In this document: piece after piece, positions 45,556-55,535 of the stretch
Layout of the letters: each line of letters begins with the position of its first letter
Numbering within the stretch: position 1 is the first letter of the stretch
Assembly (NCBI GenBank): GCA_964397425.1
Contig: CAYNID010000004.1
Span: 62,001-126,000, forward strand
Source: Hallerella sp964397425
GTDB taxonomy: Bacteria > Fibrobacterota > Fibrobacteria > Fibrobacterales > Fibrobacteraceae
Length of the DNA: 64,000 nucleotides
Direction of reading: 5' to 3'
Program-made: the position numbers and the translations under genes
Notes under the pieces: generated by a model
Databases searched by the model: none
What the model was told of the DNA's origin: nothing
What the model saw: only the letters and a program-made list of their open reading frames with translations

Positions 45556-48500
45556 CTATGCAACGCCATCTGTTTTGACGACACCAGGCCCTTGAACGAT
45601 GCTGCGGCCATTGCCCGAAGGAATGATTTCCAAATGATTGGGAATTTCTTCTTTCAAACGGTTGACATGAGAAATGACTCCAACGAGTTTATCCCCGCGC
45701 TCGCCCAAATTTCTCAAAACATCAATCGCCTTTTGCAACTTATGCTCATCCAACGAGCCAAAGCCTTCGTCCAAGAACAGCGTATCGATTTGCACTTTAC
45801 GGCTGGCCAAAGAAGAAAGCCCGAGAGCTAACGAAAGGCTCACCAAGAACGATTCGCCGCCCGAAAGATTCGACGCCAATCGGGCTGCCCCGCATTCCGC
45901 ATCATAAAGCGAAAGGTTCAATCCCGATTCCTTGTCTATTTCAATTTTATAGCGCGGATCCAACCCCTGCAAATGCCGATTCGCCGCGACAATCAACTGA
46001 TTGAGAGTCAGCCGTTGAACAAATTTCACAAATTTTTGCCCATCGGCACTGCCAATCAAGCTGTCCAACGTTCCCCAAATTTTGATTTTTTCCTCTTGAT
46101 CCTTTTTTCCCAACAGGACTCTTTCATATTCCCTTTTTTGTACATCATTTTCCGTGGACTTTTGCTGATTCTCTTGAATTTCAGCCGAAAGTTTTTCCAC
46201 TTCAACAGAAAGGGTTTCTATTTTCGATTGAATGGTCTGAAGCGTTTCATGACCGATTTCCTGAGAACGCCAATCTTTCAGTTGCGATTCCGCTTGCTGC
46301 AATTGCCCAGACTGCGTCAAAAGATCTTGTTTCACCTGATCAATTCTTGCCTGAGACTCTGCACGCTCCGCATCTGAAATCCGCGAGTTCAGCATATCCT
46401 CTTCTGAAGCGAAACCGTTTTCGCGGAGCTTTGACAAAAGTTCGCATTCAAGGCGAGCTTTATTGCGCCGTTCAGAATCCAATTGCGCAGAAATGGACTC
46501 CAACATTGTCCGCAACTCCGTTAATTTCTTTTCGCTTTGCACTTTTCTCTGCGAAAGCGATTCACATTCAACGGATACGGTCTCTATTTTCGACTGCCAC
46601 TCATTCCTGTCTTCCGCCACTTTTTTTGAACCGAAGAGCCTTTGCCTTTCTGCAGAAATCTTCTGGATTTTTTCTTTTTGCGCATTTAAATCTTTTTCAA
46701 CGACATCCAGATCTCGCAAAATGTCATTTTTGTTTTCCTGCAAATTCTTTATTTCCACATCGCAAAGAGCCATTTGTTGCTTGTAATTGTCGATGCTTTG
46801 CAAGCACCGCTTCCACAAATCAGCCCAATTGCGAATTTTTTCTTGAAGATTCTGAGGATTTTCCAAATCCGAAGCGACAAAGCCATATCGTTCCAACTTT
46901 TCCCAGGCTTTTTGAAAACATTTTTCTTTGGCTTTTTCCCTATCATCAACCTCTTTTTGGGAAATTTTGACATTGTTTTCCGCCAGTTCGAAGTCGCGGT
47001 CAGCCCGTTCCGCTTCCATCTGAGCTTTTTCAAATTGATCCTGCAATTTTTTCAACCGATTCGCCGCGCCCCCGATATCCCCTGCCGAAAATTCTTTGCA
47101 AGAGGCTTTCGCATGGAACGGATTTCCGCAAACCGGACAAAGTTCCCCCTCTGACAACGCCGCTTGCACCATCACGGCAATCCGATTGATATCATTTGAA
47201 AAACTTTTTTCCCGTTCATCCCGGATGCGGTTGAATTCAACACACTTTTCCCGTCTGAAATTCGCCGCTTTTTGCTCTGCCGTTTTTGCGCTCGCAAGCG
47301 ACAGCTTCGCTTTGGCGACATCATTTTTCGCCAATTCCAAGCTGTTCAAAATTTCAGAAACAATCGCCTGGTCGACTTCCAATCTGTCGTGCGTGGAATG
47401 AGCCTGTTTGTAATTTTCACACTTTTCCAATTTTTTTTCAAAGTCCGCACGGCTATTTTTTTGTTTTTCAATGGCTTCGTCTATTTCCCCAATGCGTCTT
47501 TTCCGCTCTTCTATCTTTTGTCTTTGTTCTTCGACATTTTGCTGTTGATGCAAAACATCTCCATCTAATTGGGAAACTTTATCGCGCAATCCATCCCGCG
47601 CCCGGTCTTCCGAACGGAGGTTTTCTCTTTCTTTGTTCTTGTTTTCCAATTCAGCCGAAACATTTTGACAGAGCGACTCTTCTTCTGGAATTTGCTTTTG
47701 CAATTCTTTCTTTTGCCGCTCTTTTTCTTGACAACCCCGACGGCTCTGTTCCAACTGTTGCCACGCAGGAACCAGATTTTTGGCTTTATCGGAACGGTTC
47801 AAACTCGCCTGCAACGAAACAAAGCTGCGATCTTTTTCAGAAAGGACGTTTACTTTATTTCGAAGATCCTGACACGTTTTTTCAAGCCGGTCGACATTTT
47901 CCAAAATGGTTTTCGCTTGTTCACTTCTTTTCAGTTCCTGCTCTTTTTCCGTTTTTGTCTTTTGTGCGCAGGAAATCCGTGACTTCAATGCGGACGATTC
48001 GTTTTCCGGCATCAAACGCAACCCGTTCAAACGCTCTTGAATATTATCCAGACGATTTTTTTCTTCCTTGTTGCGTTCAAAAACCGCCTTGGATATTTTC
48101 CGATAAATTTCCTGCCCGGAAAGTTTTTCAAGAATCGCCGCTTTTTCATTTTGATTGCTTTTGAGGAAGCTGTCAAAACCGCCTTGAGGCAGCATCACCG
48201 CGCGCATGAATTGTTTAAAATCCAAACCGATCAATTCTTCGATTTTCCGGTTGACATCACTCTTTTTCGTTGTTTCATCACGGGGAACAAATTCGCCATT
48301 TTCAAAATACAGGATTTTTCTTTCCACCGGCTGGAGCTCTCCATCCGGGGAATTCCGGCTACGGTGCACTTTCCAAGAAGACAGATAGCGGAGACCGTTC
48401 GATTCAAATTCCACCTCGGAAAAAGACATTCCCGTTCCCATCGTCATCACCAATTCCGGACCGGAATTTCTTGTTCCCTGCCTGTCCGAGGCGTTTTCCT

Positions 48501-48681
48501 GACGCGGCGTTTTTCCGTAAAGCGCAAGGGATATCGCATCCAAGACAGAAGTTTTTCCGGAACCCGTCGGACCAGAAATGGCGAACAAGTGCCCGTGCAA
48601 AAAAGCGGGATCGTCAAAACGGATTTTCCATTCTCCAGCCAGGGAATTGATGTTTTTGAAATGAAGCGAGATGATTTTCAT
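45556..48681 (-). CDS. sbcC: Exonuclease subunit SbcC
   Basis: ATPase subunit of the SbcCD (Rad50-Mre11-like) nuclease that cleaves hairpins and processes DNA ends. 1041 residues: Walker A GPTGSGKTSVLDAI at ~38-51, long coiled coils with a zinc-hook CPVC at ~515, ABC signature LSGGESFLVSLSLALGLSSL and Walker B DTLFLDEGFGSLDEHKL near the C-terminus. Its ATG overlaps the sbcD stop by 4 nt, so the subunits are translated together. Confidence 0.95.
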   Translation of the reverse strand: MKIISLHFKNINSLAGEWKIRFDDPAFLHGHLFAISGPTGSGKTSVLDAISLALYGKTPRQENASDRQGTRNSGPELVMTMGTGMSFSEVEFESNGLRYLSSWKVHRSRNSPDGELQPVERKILYFENGEFVPRDETTKKSDVNRKIEELIGLDFKQFMRAVMLPQGGFDSFLKSNQNEKAAILEKLSGQEIYRKISKAVFERNKEEKNRLDNIQERLNGLRLMPENESSALKSRISCAQKTKTEKEQELKRSEQAKTILENVDRLEKTCQDLRNKVNVLSEKDRSFVSLQASLNRSDKAKNLVPAWQQLEQSRRGCQEKERQKKELQKQIPEEESLCQNVSAELENKNKERENLRSEDRARDGLRDKVSQLDGDVLHQQQNVEEQRQKIEERKRRIGEIDEAIEKQKNSRADFEKKLEKCENYKQAHSTHDRLEVDQAIVSEILNSLELAKNDVAKAKLSLASAKTAEQKAANFRREKCVEFNRIRDEREKSFSNDINRIAVMVQAALSEGELCPVCGNPFHAKASCKEFSAGDIGGAANRLKKLQDQFEKAQMEAERADRDFELAENNVKISQKEVDDREKAKEKCFQKAWEKLERYGFVASDLENPQNLQEKIRNWADLWKRCLQSIDNYKQQMALCDVEIKNLQENKNDILRDLDVVEKDLNAQKEKIQKISAERQRLFGSKKVAEDRNEWQSKIETVSVECESLSQRKVQSEKKLTELRTMLESISAQLDSERRNKARLECELLSKLRENGFASEEDMLNSRISDAERAESQARIDQVKQDLLTQSGQLQQAESQLKDWRSQEIGHETLQTIQSKIETLSVEVEKLSAEIQENQQKSTENDVQKREYERVLLGKKDQEEKIKIWGTLDSLIGSADGQKFVKFVQRLTLNQLIVAANRHLQGLDPRYKIEIDKESGLNLSLYDAECGAARLASNLSGGESFLVSLSLALGLSSLASRKVQIDTLFLDEGFGSLDEHKLQKAIDVLRNLGERGDKLVGVISHVNRLKEEIPNHLEIIPSGNGRSIVQGPGVVKTDGVA

Positions 48682-49940
48682 ACGTTCCCCTGATTATTTT
48701 GAATCTGATTCAAGATTTCTTCAAACGCGGAAAAAACTCGCGCCTTCAATTCGGGATCCTTTTCCAAAGATTCTTCAGTGTCCAAACGATTTTCAAAAAC
48801 TTGTTCCGGCGACAATTCAGAAAGATCTTTTTCTTCGCGGATTCCCGATTGGGAATTGTCCGTCCGCGCCACATATTCTGCATAAACCAGTTCAAGCCCC
48901 GCTTTTTCAAAGTCCTCGGCGAGAAGTAGCCGAATATTGCCGACACTTCCCGCTCCTGTAAAGCGGACGCGCACCCAGGCTCCCGGCGACTTTTGTCCCA
49001 AAGTAACGACCTCTTGACGGATTTTTTCCAGACTGTCTCCGGAAATAGTCACCCATTTGCGCTTTCGCGGCACGCCAAGCGGCCTGACAACGGGCGCACT
49101 TCCATTTTCAAAATCCACCAGCAGAACAACATTTTCGTTGACCGCTTCGTCAAATCCCATGGGGAGCGGCGATCCGGAATAACGGATGCGGCTTTCACCG
49201 CCCACTTTTTGCTGTCGATGAATGTGTCCCAGCGCAACATAATCGAATATCGAAGAAAAGATGTCTGAATGGACGTTTTCCAAATTTCCAACGATGGCGA
49301 ATTCAGTTTCGTTCGCATTTTCAGAGAGTTTTGAACCGGCGGCGAACAGATGCGCCATGGCGGCTACGGGTAAATTCTTTCCCATTTCTTCGCGGAGCTT
49401 CCGGAGCCGCTCTTTTAAAATTTCGAAATGAGCCCGAGTCCCATTGCGGACAAAAGTTTCTCCCGTTACGGATTCGCTGTTTCCAAGACTTTTCTGTAAA
49501 GCCCTGTCGCGGAGAAAAGGCACCGCGCAAACGATAAGTTCCGGATTTTCCGCACTGGGCAAAAGCAAGATTTCATTTGAAAAATCCGATTCGGCATCCG
49601 GCGTCGCCACCACATGCACATGCAAAAGCTCCAAAACGGATCTGGAAACATTCAAAGTCGCAGGCGAATCGTGATTTCCTGCCGTCACAACGACATTTTT
49701 ACAGCAAGTTCCGTAAAGACTTGTCAAAAAAGAGTAATAAAGTTCTTGGGCCGCGTTGCTGGGCGATCCCGTGTCAAAAACGTCCCCGGAAACAAGAAGC
49801 GCGTCCACTTCGTTGTCGACGATGGCGGACTTCAACCAGTCCAAAAAGAATTTGTATTCGTCAAGGCGGGAATGTTCGTGCAGAGAATTCCCCAAATGCC
49901 AATCCGATGTGTGCAAAATGCGAAAACCATGATGACTCAT
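48678..49940 (-). CDS. sbcD: Exonuclease subunit SbcD
   Basis: Mn-dependent nuclease subunit, 420 residues. Calcineurin-like phosphoesterase motifs: LHTSDWHLGNSLHE, LLVSGDVFDTGSPS, VVTAGNHDSPATL, and YVALGHIHRQQ. The C-terminal region (~300-420) is the capping/SbcC-binding domain. First gene of a two-gene operon. Confidence 0.95.
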   Translation of the reverse strand: MSHHGFRILHTSDWHLGNSLHEHSRLDEYKFFLDWLKSAIVDNEVDALLVSGDVFDTGSPSNAAQELYYSFLTSLYGTCCKNVVVTAGNHDSPATLNVSRSVLELLHVHVVATPDAESDFSNEILLLPSAENPELIVCAVPFLRDRALQKSLGNSESVTGETFVRNGTRAHFEILKERLRKLREEMGKNLPVAAMAHLFAAGSKLSENANETEFAIVGNLENVHSDIFSSIFDYVALGHIHRQQKVGGESRIRYSGSPLPMGFDEAVNENVVLLVDFENGSAPVVRPLGVPRKRKWVTISGDSLEKIRQEVVTLGQKSPGAWVRVRFTGAGSVGNIRLLLAEDFEKAGLELVYAEYVARTDNSQSGIREEKDLSELSPEQVFENRLDTEESLEKDPELKARVFSAFEEILNQIQNNQGNV

Positions 49941-50057
49941 ACCCCAAATTTAACTCGTTTTTTCTGTCAAAAATGACAATCCCACCCAAATCTGATTTTT
50001 TCGCCTTCTTTAAGAACGTTCTCAATTTTGCGGAAAACTTTATTTATATTGATATCT

Positions 50058-50897
50058 GTGAAAAAATACGCCGACATTTTTCAATATACGCATTTCCGGA
50101 AATTCCTTGGCGAATACCAGAGCGCCCGCGCCGCCGTAGAGCCCGAATTCAGCCGGACAGAAATCTGCAACCGCCTTGGGCTCCCCAAAACGCGCAGCTA
50201 CTTTGCCGATGTTCTCCGCGGAAAAAAAGTTTCCCCCCGCATGGTCCGAAAATTCATCGAAGTTTTGGAACTTGACCGCAAAGAGGCCCGCTACTTTGAA
50301 CTTCTTGTCAAATGGGATCAAGCAAAATCGGATACAGACCGCAAAAGCGCGATGGAAGAACTTTTACACCTGAATCCGCAGCCGCAGACCATTCTCCATT
50401 CCGATTCTTACGAATATTACGCCGAATGGTATCACAGCGCCGTATTCGCCGCATTGGACGTTCTAGATGTCGGGGACAACCTATCTCTCCTCGCCAGACG
50501 GCTTTCGCCAAAAGTTTCTATCGGAAAACTGGCAGAATCCATCGCCTTGCTGCAAAGACTTGGACTTATCCGGAAAAATGAAAACGGCTTTTGGAAACCG
50601 ACAAAAGATTCCGTTTCAAGCGGTCCTTACAACAACGAAGAACTTGTCCGCGAATACCAGCTGCAATGTTTTGAACTTTCCAAAAAAGCGCTGCTCCATC
50701 CCGGAAAAAATCCGCATGTGGCAAGCACCTTTGTTTTCAGCCTTTCAAAAGAAGCCTATAAAAAATTGGAAGCGGAATTGCAAGAATTCAAATCCCGCGC
50801 AAGGAAGATTATCGCCGAAGACAAGGAAAATTCCGACAGCGTTTACCACATGAACATCCATCTATTCTCGAATCTCGATGCGGAGGGCAAGTCATGA
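50058..50897 (+). CDS. TIGR02147-family (Fibrobacter) regulator-like protein
   Basis: About 279 residues from GTG 50058; a TTG at 50028 is in frame but less likely. It matches the TIGR02147 pattern: FQYTHFRKFLGEYQSARAA, then an HTH-like stretch FSRTEICNRLGLPKTRSYFA, RGKKVSPRMVRKFIEVLELD, and a C-terminal domain with LHSDSYEYYAEWYHSAVFAA. Proteins of this family abound in Fibrobacter and are proposed transcription regulators. Its stop overlaps the next gene's ATG (ATGA), so the pair is a fixed unit. Confidence 0.85.
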   Translation: MKKYADIFQYTHFRKFLGEYQSARAAVEPEFSRTEICNRLGLPKTRSYFADVLRGKKVSPRMVRKFIEVLELDRKEARYFELLVKWDQAKSDTDRKSAMEELLHLNPQPQTILHSDSYEYYAEWYHSAVFAALDVLDVGDNLSLLARRLSPKVSIGKLAESIALLQRLGLIRKNENGFWKPTKDSVSSGPYNNEELVREYQLQCFELSKKALLHPGKNPHVASTFVFSLSKEAYKKLEAELQEFKSRARKIIAEDKENSDSVYHMNIHLFSNLDAEGKS

Positions 50898-52393
50898 AGA
50901 TTTGGGCGAAACTTTTTATTGGGAGCGTCTGGGCGCTGTGCGCCTGCAGTGAAACGGAACATGCCGGCGTTTTAAGCGAAACGGAATCCGGAAAAACCGT
51001 CGCGGGAACCGTTTTGACGCAGAGAGGAACTCCGTCCGCAAAAACAGCCGTTTACGCCGTCGACGCACATCACATCGCCACAAAAGATTCCGTTTTGGCG
51101 TTTGCCGTTTCTGACGAAAACGGCTCTTATCATTTGCATGTTGAAAACGGCGACTACATTCTTTTGTTTGAAACCGAAGATTCCAGTCAAATGGCGCGCA
51201 CCTTTTTTTCGACAGAACAGGAGAAAATTTCAAACGATACGATTTTCACAGAAGCGGTCACCATCTCGGACGTGGCAAAAATCAGTTTTGACATTTCTTC
51301 GCTTTCCTTAAACGCCTTTGATACAATTTGCGTCGAAGGAACTTTTTTATGCGCGCAAATTTCCGCAGCCGATATGGAATCCGGAATTTCTCCACTGAAA
51401 AATCTTCCCGAATCCCTGTACGAAAGCATTTCCATTTTCAGAAACGGCAAAAAGGAAACGGTTCCCGTCCATTGGAATTTTAAAAGCGGAACCGCCTACA
51501 TGGCAAACGCCAGCGCTTCCATCGCTTCGAAAACGGTCTTAAGCCGAACATTGCCGGATTCTCTGCAATCCAAACTTCCATTTGAAATTGATTCCGTTCC
51601 CTTCCCCGTTTGGCTTCCCGGAAACGAAGAGTCCCCTCTTATTTTTGACCACCGCGGATTTGCGCTGCCCATTCAGAAAGTACATTCAAACGCAGATTCT
51701 TCGCTGTATGCCGCCATCTTCCCCCGATTGGATTTCAGCAAATCCACTTCGCAAACGCTTTACCGGATGCCCGTCGACAACGGCATTCCATTCCAGGGGC
51801 CCATCCGATTCGCACTCCATTGGGATTCTCTAGACGCAAACGGCATTTTGGCTCAGGCAAAAGAATTTTCCGGCGGCATTTCCCCAGACACCGTTTCCGG
51901 AATTTCTCTTTTTTCCAAAGGAAACATGGCGCTGTCTTTTTGGTTGAAATTGGAAAAGGGCGCATTTGGAAATGATACCGACATCGTCATTTTTTCAGCG
52001 ATGCGGGATTCCGTCGGATTTTCCATCCGTCAAACGCCATTAAATCAACACCAATCCGTTGGAATCCAATTGTTTGTGGAGGCCGACACGACTGTCATTT
52101 CAGACACAACCATCTACGGTTCTGCCAAAATTCTCGATGGCAAATGGCATCAATTGGCGATGCTCATCCGCGGACAACACATCAGCGTCCTGTTAGACGG
52201 CAACGTTTTACACGATACCGATTTTGAACTTTCGGATGGCTTTGGCAATTTGGAAACATTTATCCTCGGAGATTCCCGTTTGAACGGCATTTTGGACGAA
52301 TTCAAACTTTACGATGGCACACAGGACACGCTCTTTTTAAAAGCCGTTTACGAATTGGAACGCCCGGATCAGATTCCGTTCATCGGATTTTGA
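50894..52393 (+). CDS. Lipoprotein with CarboxypepD_reg and LamG-like domains
   Basis: 499 residues. Lipobox ALCAC gives C18. A carboxypeptidase-regulatory-like domain lies at ~35-110 (VAGTVLTQRGTPSAKTAVYA ... GSYHLHVENGDYIL). The C-terminal ~200 residues are a concanavalin-like/LamG fold: MALSFWLKLEKGAFGN, KILDGKWHQLAMLIRGQHIS and GILDEFKLYDG. Probably surface-exposed, binding a glycan or protein. Coupled to the TIGR02147 gene, which likely controls it. Confidence 0.78.
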   Translation: MKIWAKLFIGSVWALCACSETEHAGVLSETESGKTVAGTVLTQRGTPSAKTAVYAVDAHHIATKDSVLAFAVSDENGSYHLHVENGDYILLFETEDSSQMARTFFSTEQEKISNDTIFTEAVTISDVAKISFDISSLSLNAFDTICVEGTFLCAQISAADMESGISPLKNLPESLYESISIFRNGKKETVPVHWNFKSGTAYMANASASIASKTVLSRTLPDSLQSKLPFEIDSVPFPVWLPGNEESPLIFDHRGFALPIQKVHSNADSSLYAAIFPRLDFSKSTSQTLYRMPVDNGIPFQGPIRFALHWDSLDANGILAQAKEFSGGISPDTVSGISLFSKGNMALSFWLKLEKGAFGNDTDIVIFSAMRDSVGFSIRQTPLNQHQSVGIQLFVEADTTVISDTTIYGSAKILDGKWHQLAMLIRGQHISVLLDGNVLHDTDFELSDGFGNLETFILGDSRLNGILDEFKLYDGTQDTLFLKAVYELERPDQIPFIGF

Positions 52394-52605
52394 TATGGCC
52401 TTTTGAAAATCCAGAAAATTCCACGTCTGCTTTTTCTGGATTTCCTCGCCATTTGCATTCCTGCTCCCGAAGCGATTGAGATCAACTTCCGCGCCGTTTT
52501 CATCACAAGGACGTTTACAAACTCCTTTTCAACCCGACCCTTTTTCAGGGCCTCTCTTTTTCAAATTTTTGAACTTCACCGCTTCCACTTCTTATTTTTT
52601 GAAAC
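52394..52605. other. Spacer before birA
   Basis: 212 nt, no gene recognised. TTC-rich, with a hydrophobic but non-homologous frame. Confidence 0.4.
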
Positions 52606-53388
52606 ATGGACAATCTTTTCTCTGCAGAGCGCCCATTTGCCGAATGGAAAATCCAAGGATTTGATGGGCAACCGGCACTTCTTTTTCCAGAACTCGAAAG
52701 TACGCACCGCTACAGCAAAGAGCACTTGCAAAACCTTTCCGCCGGGGACATCATTGTCGCCGACTCCCAAACCAGCGGACGCGGCAGACACGACCGCGTT
52801 TGGATTTCGCCCCACGGAAAAAACCTTTACTTCAACATTCTGTATCCGCTCAATGGATTTCAAATTCGCGAATACCCTCAGCTGATGCAAATCACGGCGA
52901 TTTCCCTTTCACAACTATTTCACCAGATAGGCGTCGATTCCAGCGTCAAATGGCCAAATGACATTTTATTTGAAAAGAAAAAACTTTGTGGAATGGTTTC
53001 CGAAATTCTCTGCAAAGAAAATCAAAAATTGCTCACGGTCGGCATCGGAATTGACGTGAACGCCGATGAAGTTGATTTTCAAAGCATCGAAAGGCCTGTC
53101 ACCAGTTTAAAGATTTGCCTAGGAAAAAAACTGAATCGTGAAATCTTGCTCCAGCAAATTGTCGAATCTTTGAAAAATGCATTCGAAATTACGCTGCGCT
53201 GCGGAATCACTCCTTGGATCGAAGAATGGCGCAAAATGGACAAGTTCCTGGGGCATCCGGCAAAAATTGTCGACGGCGACGAATCCATCGAAGGGACCAT
53301 CCTCGACATCAACGACGATGGAAGTCTCTTATTTTGTACAAAATCGGGGAATCTTCTTTCACGATACACTGGCGACTTGGAAATATAA
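52606..53388 (+). CDS. birA: Biotin--[acetyl-CoA-carboxylase] ligase
   Basis: 260 residues; biotinylates carrier proteins via biotinyl-AMP. ESTHRYSKEH near 31, GRGRHDRVW at 58-66 (biotin-binding loop), KWPNDI at 115-120 and GMVSEI just after it are the family set. No N-terminal HTH, so a catalytic-only type without the repressor function. C-terminal SH3-like domain IEGTILDINDDGSL. Convergent with the restriction gene. Confidence 0.93.
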   Translation: MDNLFSAERPFAEWKIQGFDGQPALLFPELESTHRYSKEHLQNLSAGDIIVADSQTSGRGRHDRVWISPHGKNLYFNILYPLNGFQIREYPQLMQITAISLSQLFHQIGVDSSVKWPNDILFEKKKLCGMVSEILCKENQKLLTVGIGIDVNADEVDFQSIERPVTSLKICLGKKLNREILLQQIVESLKNAFEITLRCGITPWIEEWRKMDKFLGHPAKIVDGDESIEGTILDINDDGSLLFCTKSGNLLSRYTGDLEI

Positions 53389-53394
53389 GGAAGT

Positions 53395-54147
53395 TCATAT
53401 CGCCAAAACGGAATGGCAAATTTTATCAATGAACTGTTCATAATCGTTAAAGATTATCGAAGATTCCTGTAAACAACGCAATGTATTATACGGCATCGCA
53501 GTTTCCTTGAGCATCAACCCTTTCCGGTTGAAATAACCTCGGACATAATCTTTCTTTGTCGAAATCCGCTCATCCAATTCGGGAATATGAACCACAAACA
53601 ATAACGTTTTATTAGGCGTATGGAGATAACAATCGGGATTATCAAAAGCCAATATTTCATTTTTACGTGAATTGGTTTCCGAAAAATTCTCCCATTTTTG
53701 AACATTCCCCTCCTTGTCATAATAAGGAACTTTGTCGGGAATGATGAATATCTGAAAATATGGAATTCCCTTACAACGGATATTCGCCGTTTCGCCCAGC
53801 ATACTTTCAAAATAGTTGTTTGAATTCTGGGAATAGTTTTGCATCACGAACTTGACCGCAATTCCGGCGATAGCTATTTTGCTTACTTTATTAATAATCG
53901 TAATATCCACTTTTTTATCGATATAACGACCTTGTATATCAGATTCTTTTCCATCACCAAATCCCAAAGAGGAAACCCGAAAACGCCCCGAAGTTTTTGA
54001 AAGACCAGAAAAACGGTTTAATTTATCAGAAATATCCTTCGCGATAGCCCCATGTAAAACTTTTAGTTTTTCATTGCTGCGGGAACCCGACTCCAAAAAT
54101 TTTTTAAAAGAATCGGCTACCACATTCAAAAATTCACGATTATTCAC
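53395..54147 (-). CDS. Probable type II restriction endonuclease
   Basis: 250 residues, cytoplasmic. It starts 2 nt after the methyltransferase stop, so the two form a restriction-modification operon. A PD-(D/E)XK-like core is suggested by KKVDITIINKVSKIAIAGIA-VKF (D81, K99), followed by YSQNSNNYFESMLGETANIR and YFQIFIIPDKVPYYD, typical of family members beside gamma-type methylases. The central acidic residue of the motif is not standard (AVK in place of ExK). Recognition sequence not predictable. Confidence 0.72.
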   Translation of the reverse strand: MNNREFLNVVADSFKKFLESGSRSNEKLKVLHGAIAKDISDKLNRFSGLSKTSGRFRVSSLGFGDGKESDIQGRYIDKKVDITIINKVSKIAIAGIAVKFVMQNYSQNSNNYFESMLGETANIRCKGIPYFQIFIIPDKVPYYDKEGNVQKWENFSETNSRKNEILAFDNPDCYLHTPNKTLLFVVHIPELDERISTKKDYVRGYFNRKGLMLKETAMPYNTLRCLQESSIIFNDYEQFIDKICHSVLAI

Positions 54148-54149
54148 AA

Positions 54150-55535
54150 TCAGTCCCCCAACTTGAACGTCAAATACTTTTGCAAATCCTTGGATGAAAA
54201 AGTGTAATAGCCGCCGCTCTTATACTTTTTCAAGGCCTTTACATAACGGAAAAATTCATCACAACATACCACATTTCGAATTTCTTCAAACGAGTTCATC
54301 CCAATAATATAAAGCCCTCCGTATACGCCTTTTCCTTTAGGCACAAAATTCAACTTTACCGAAGCAACATCCTTGACAATGGAATTAATGGCAATCTTAT
54401 CCTTACACACATCTTTTAGTCCTTGAGATCTGCCGAACAAATACCAATCGCCATCCCCATGGGTCGAAAATTCATTTCTATGTTCCAAGAAATACTTTTT
54501 AGTTTTTTCTCCCAAATTTTCAAAAGGAATCGGTCGCCCTTTGGGATCATAGGGAAAAATGCACTGTTTCCATTTTCCCGTAGAAGCTTTAATAAGATCC
54601 AATTTGTTTTCGCAATCTACAGGGAGGATGAATAATTTGTCTGCCAATGTGGCAAATCCATTTTTTACTTGAATGTTTGATTGCTTTGAATTTTCAAGAA
54701 TTTTTCGCAACTCGCACAGCTCATCCCTTTTCGCCAAATAAAAGCAGCCACCAATTTCCATATCCTCCAAAAAAAGATTATCGACAAATTTCGGTTTCTC
54801 TTTTCCGGATAATGTGAAATACTCAATTTTTCGCATTCTTTTCTTATTGACGAATCTTGAAACAATCGTATATGTCATCGCCTCGAATGGCTGAAAATGT
54901 TCCAAATCCATAAACCCATCCAAGCATCCGCTTTTCCGTATATACGCCCGCAAATTTTCTCCACTGGCACTGTTCAACCATGAACTGGGAGTAATCAAAG
55001 CCATCGTTCCATTATCCGACAACATATCGAAACCGATTTCAAAAAACGCAATAAACAAATCAGTCATTCCTTTTCGGGAAAAGGAAAATTTTTTCACATC
55101 ATTCACAACAGCCAAATGATGAATGCGTACATAGGGTGGATTGCCAAAAACAAAATCCATTTTCGACTGATAATCCGCAAAGCAGGAAAGCGTATCCGCG
55201 CACCGAACATCCCAATCCACGGAACCGATGCCGAACTCTCTGACCGCCGCATCCAAATTGCGTCTCGTTTTTTCACATTCTTCTGAATCTATTTCTATTC
55301 CATGGATAAAAGTGCCCAAATCTTCTCTAAGTTCTTGCCCCAATCTGCCATAGGAAGCGATACAATACCTTCGTACAATTTCCACCAGAAAGGCCCCGTC
55401 TCCGCAACTGTTGTCCATCACATGTTTTTGCAAAACATTCTGTCCGCGGTAACCACCAAAATTCAAAATAATTTTGACAAGAAAACTAGGCGTGTAAACC
55501 CTGCCATTTCGCTTCACGGAGAAAGACGCAGTCAT
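54150..55535 (-). CDS. DNA (adenine-N6) methyltransferase, type II
   Basis: 461 residues; SAM-dependent modification of adenine in a specific site. Motif X/I: GRVYTPSFLV, DNSCGDGAFLVEIV (42-55); motif IV FGNPPYVRIHH at 130-140. The C-terminal ~200 residues form the target-recognition domain (FGRSQGLKDVCKDKI, KGVYGGLYIIG). Layout fits gamma-class (TaqI-like) methylases. Partner restriction gene is immediately downstream. Confidence 0.9.
   Translation of the reverse strand: MTASFSVKRNGRVYTPSFLVKIILNFGGYRGQNVLQKHVMDNSCGDGAFLVEIVRRYCIASYGRLGQELREDLGTFIHGIEIDSEECEKTRRNLDAAVREFGIGSVDWDVRCADTLSCFADYQSKMDFVFGNPPYVRIHHLAVVNDVKKFSFSRKGMTDLFIAFFEIGFDMLSDNGTMALITPSSWLNSASGENLRAYIRKSGCLDGFMDLEHFQPFEAMTYTIVSRFVNKKRMRKIEYFTLSGKEKPKFVDNLFLEDMEIGGCFYLAKRDELCELRKILENSKQSNIQVKNGFATLADKLFILPVDCENKLDLIKASTGKWKQCIFPYDPKGRPIPFENLGEKTKKYFLEHRNEFSTHGDGDWYLFGRSQGLKDVCKDKIAINSIVKDVASVKLNFVPKGKGVYGGLYIIGMNSFEEIRNVVCCDEFFRYVKALKKYKSGGYYTFSSKDLQKYLTFKLGD

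Noticed and set aside
45388..45831. Plus-strand frame starting in the sbcC-PDZ gap
   Set aside because: Runs antisense into sbcC and looks like no family.
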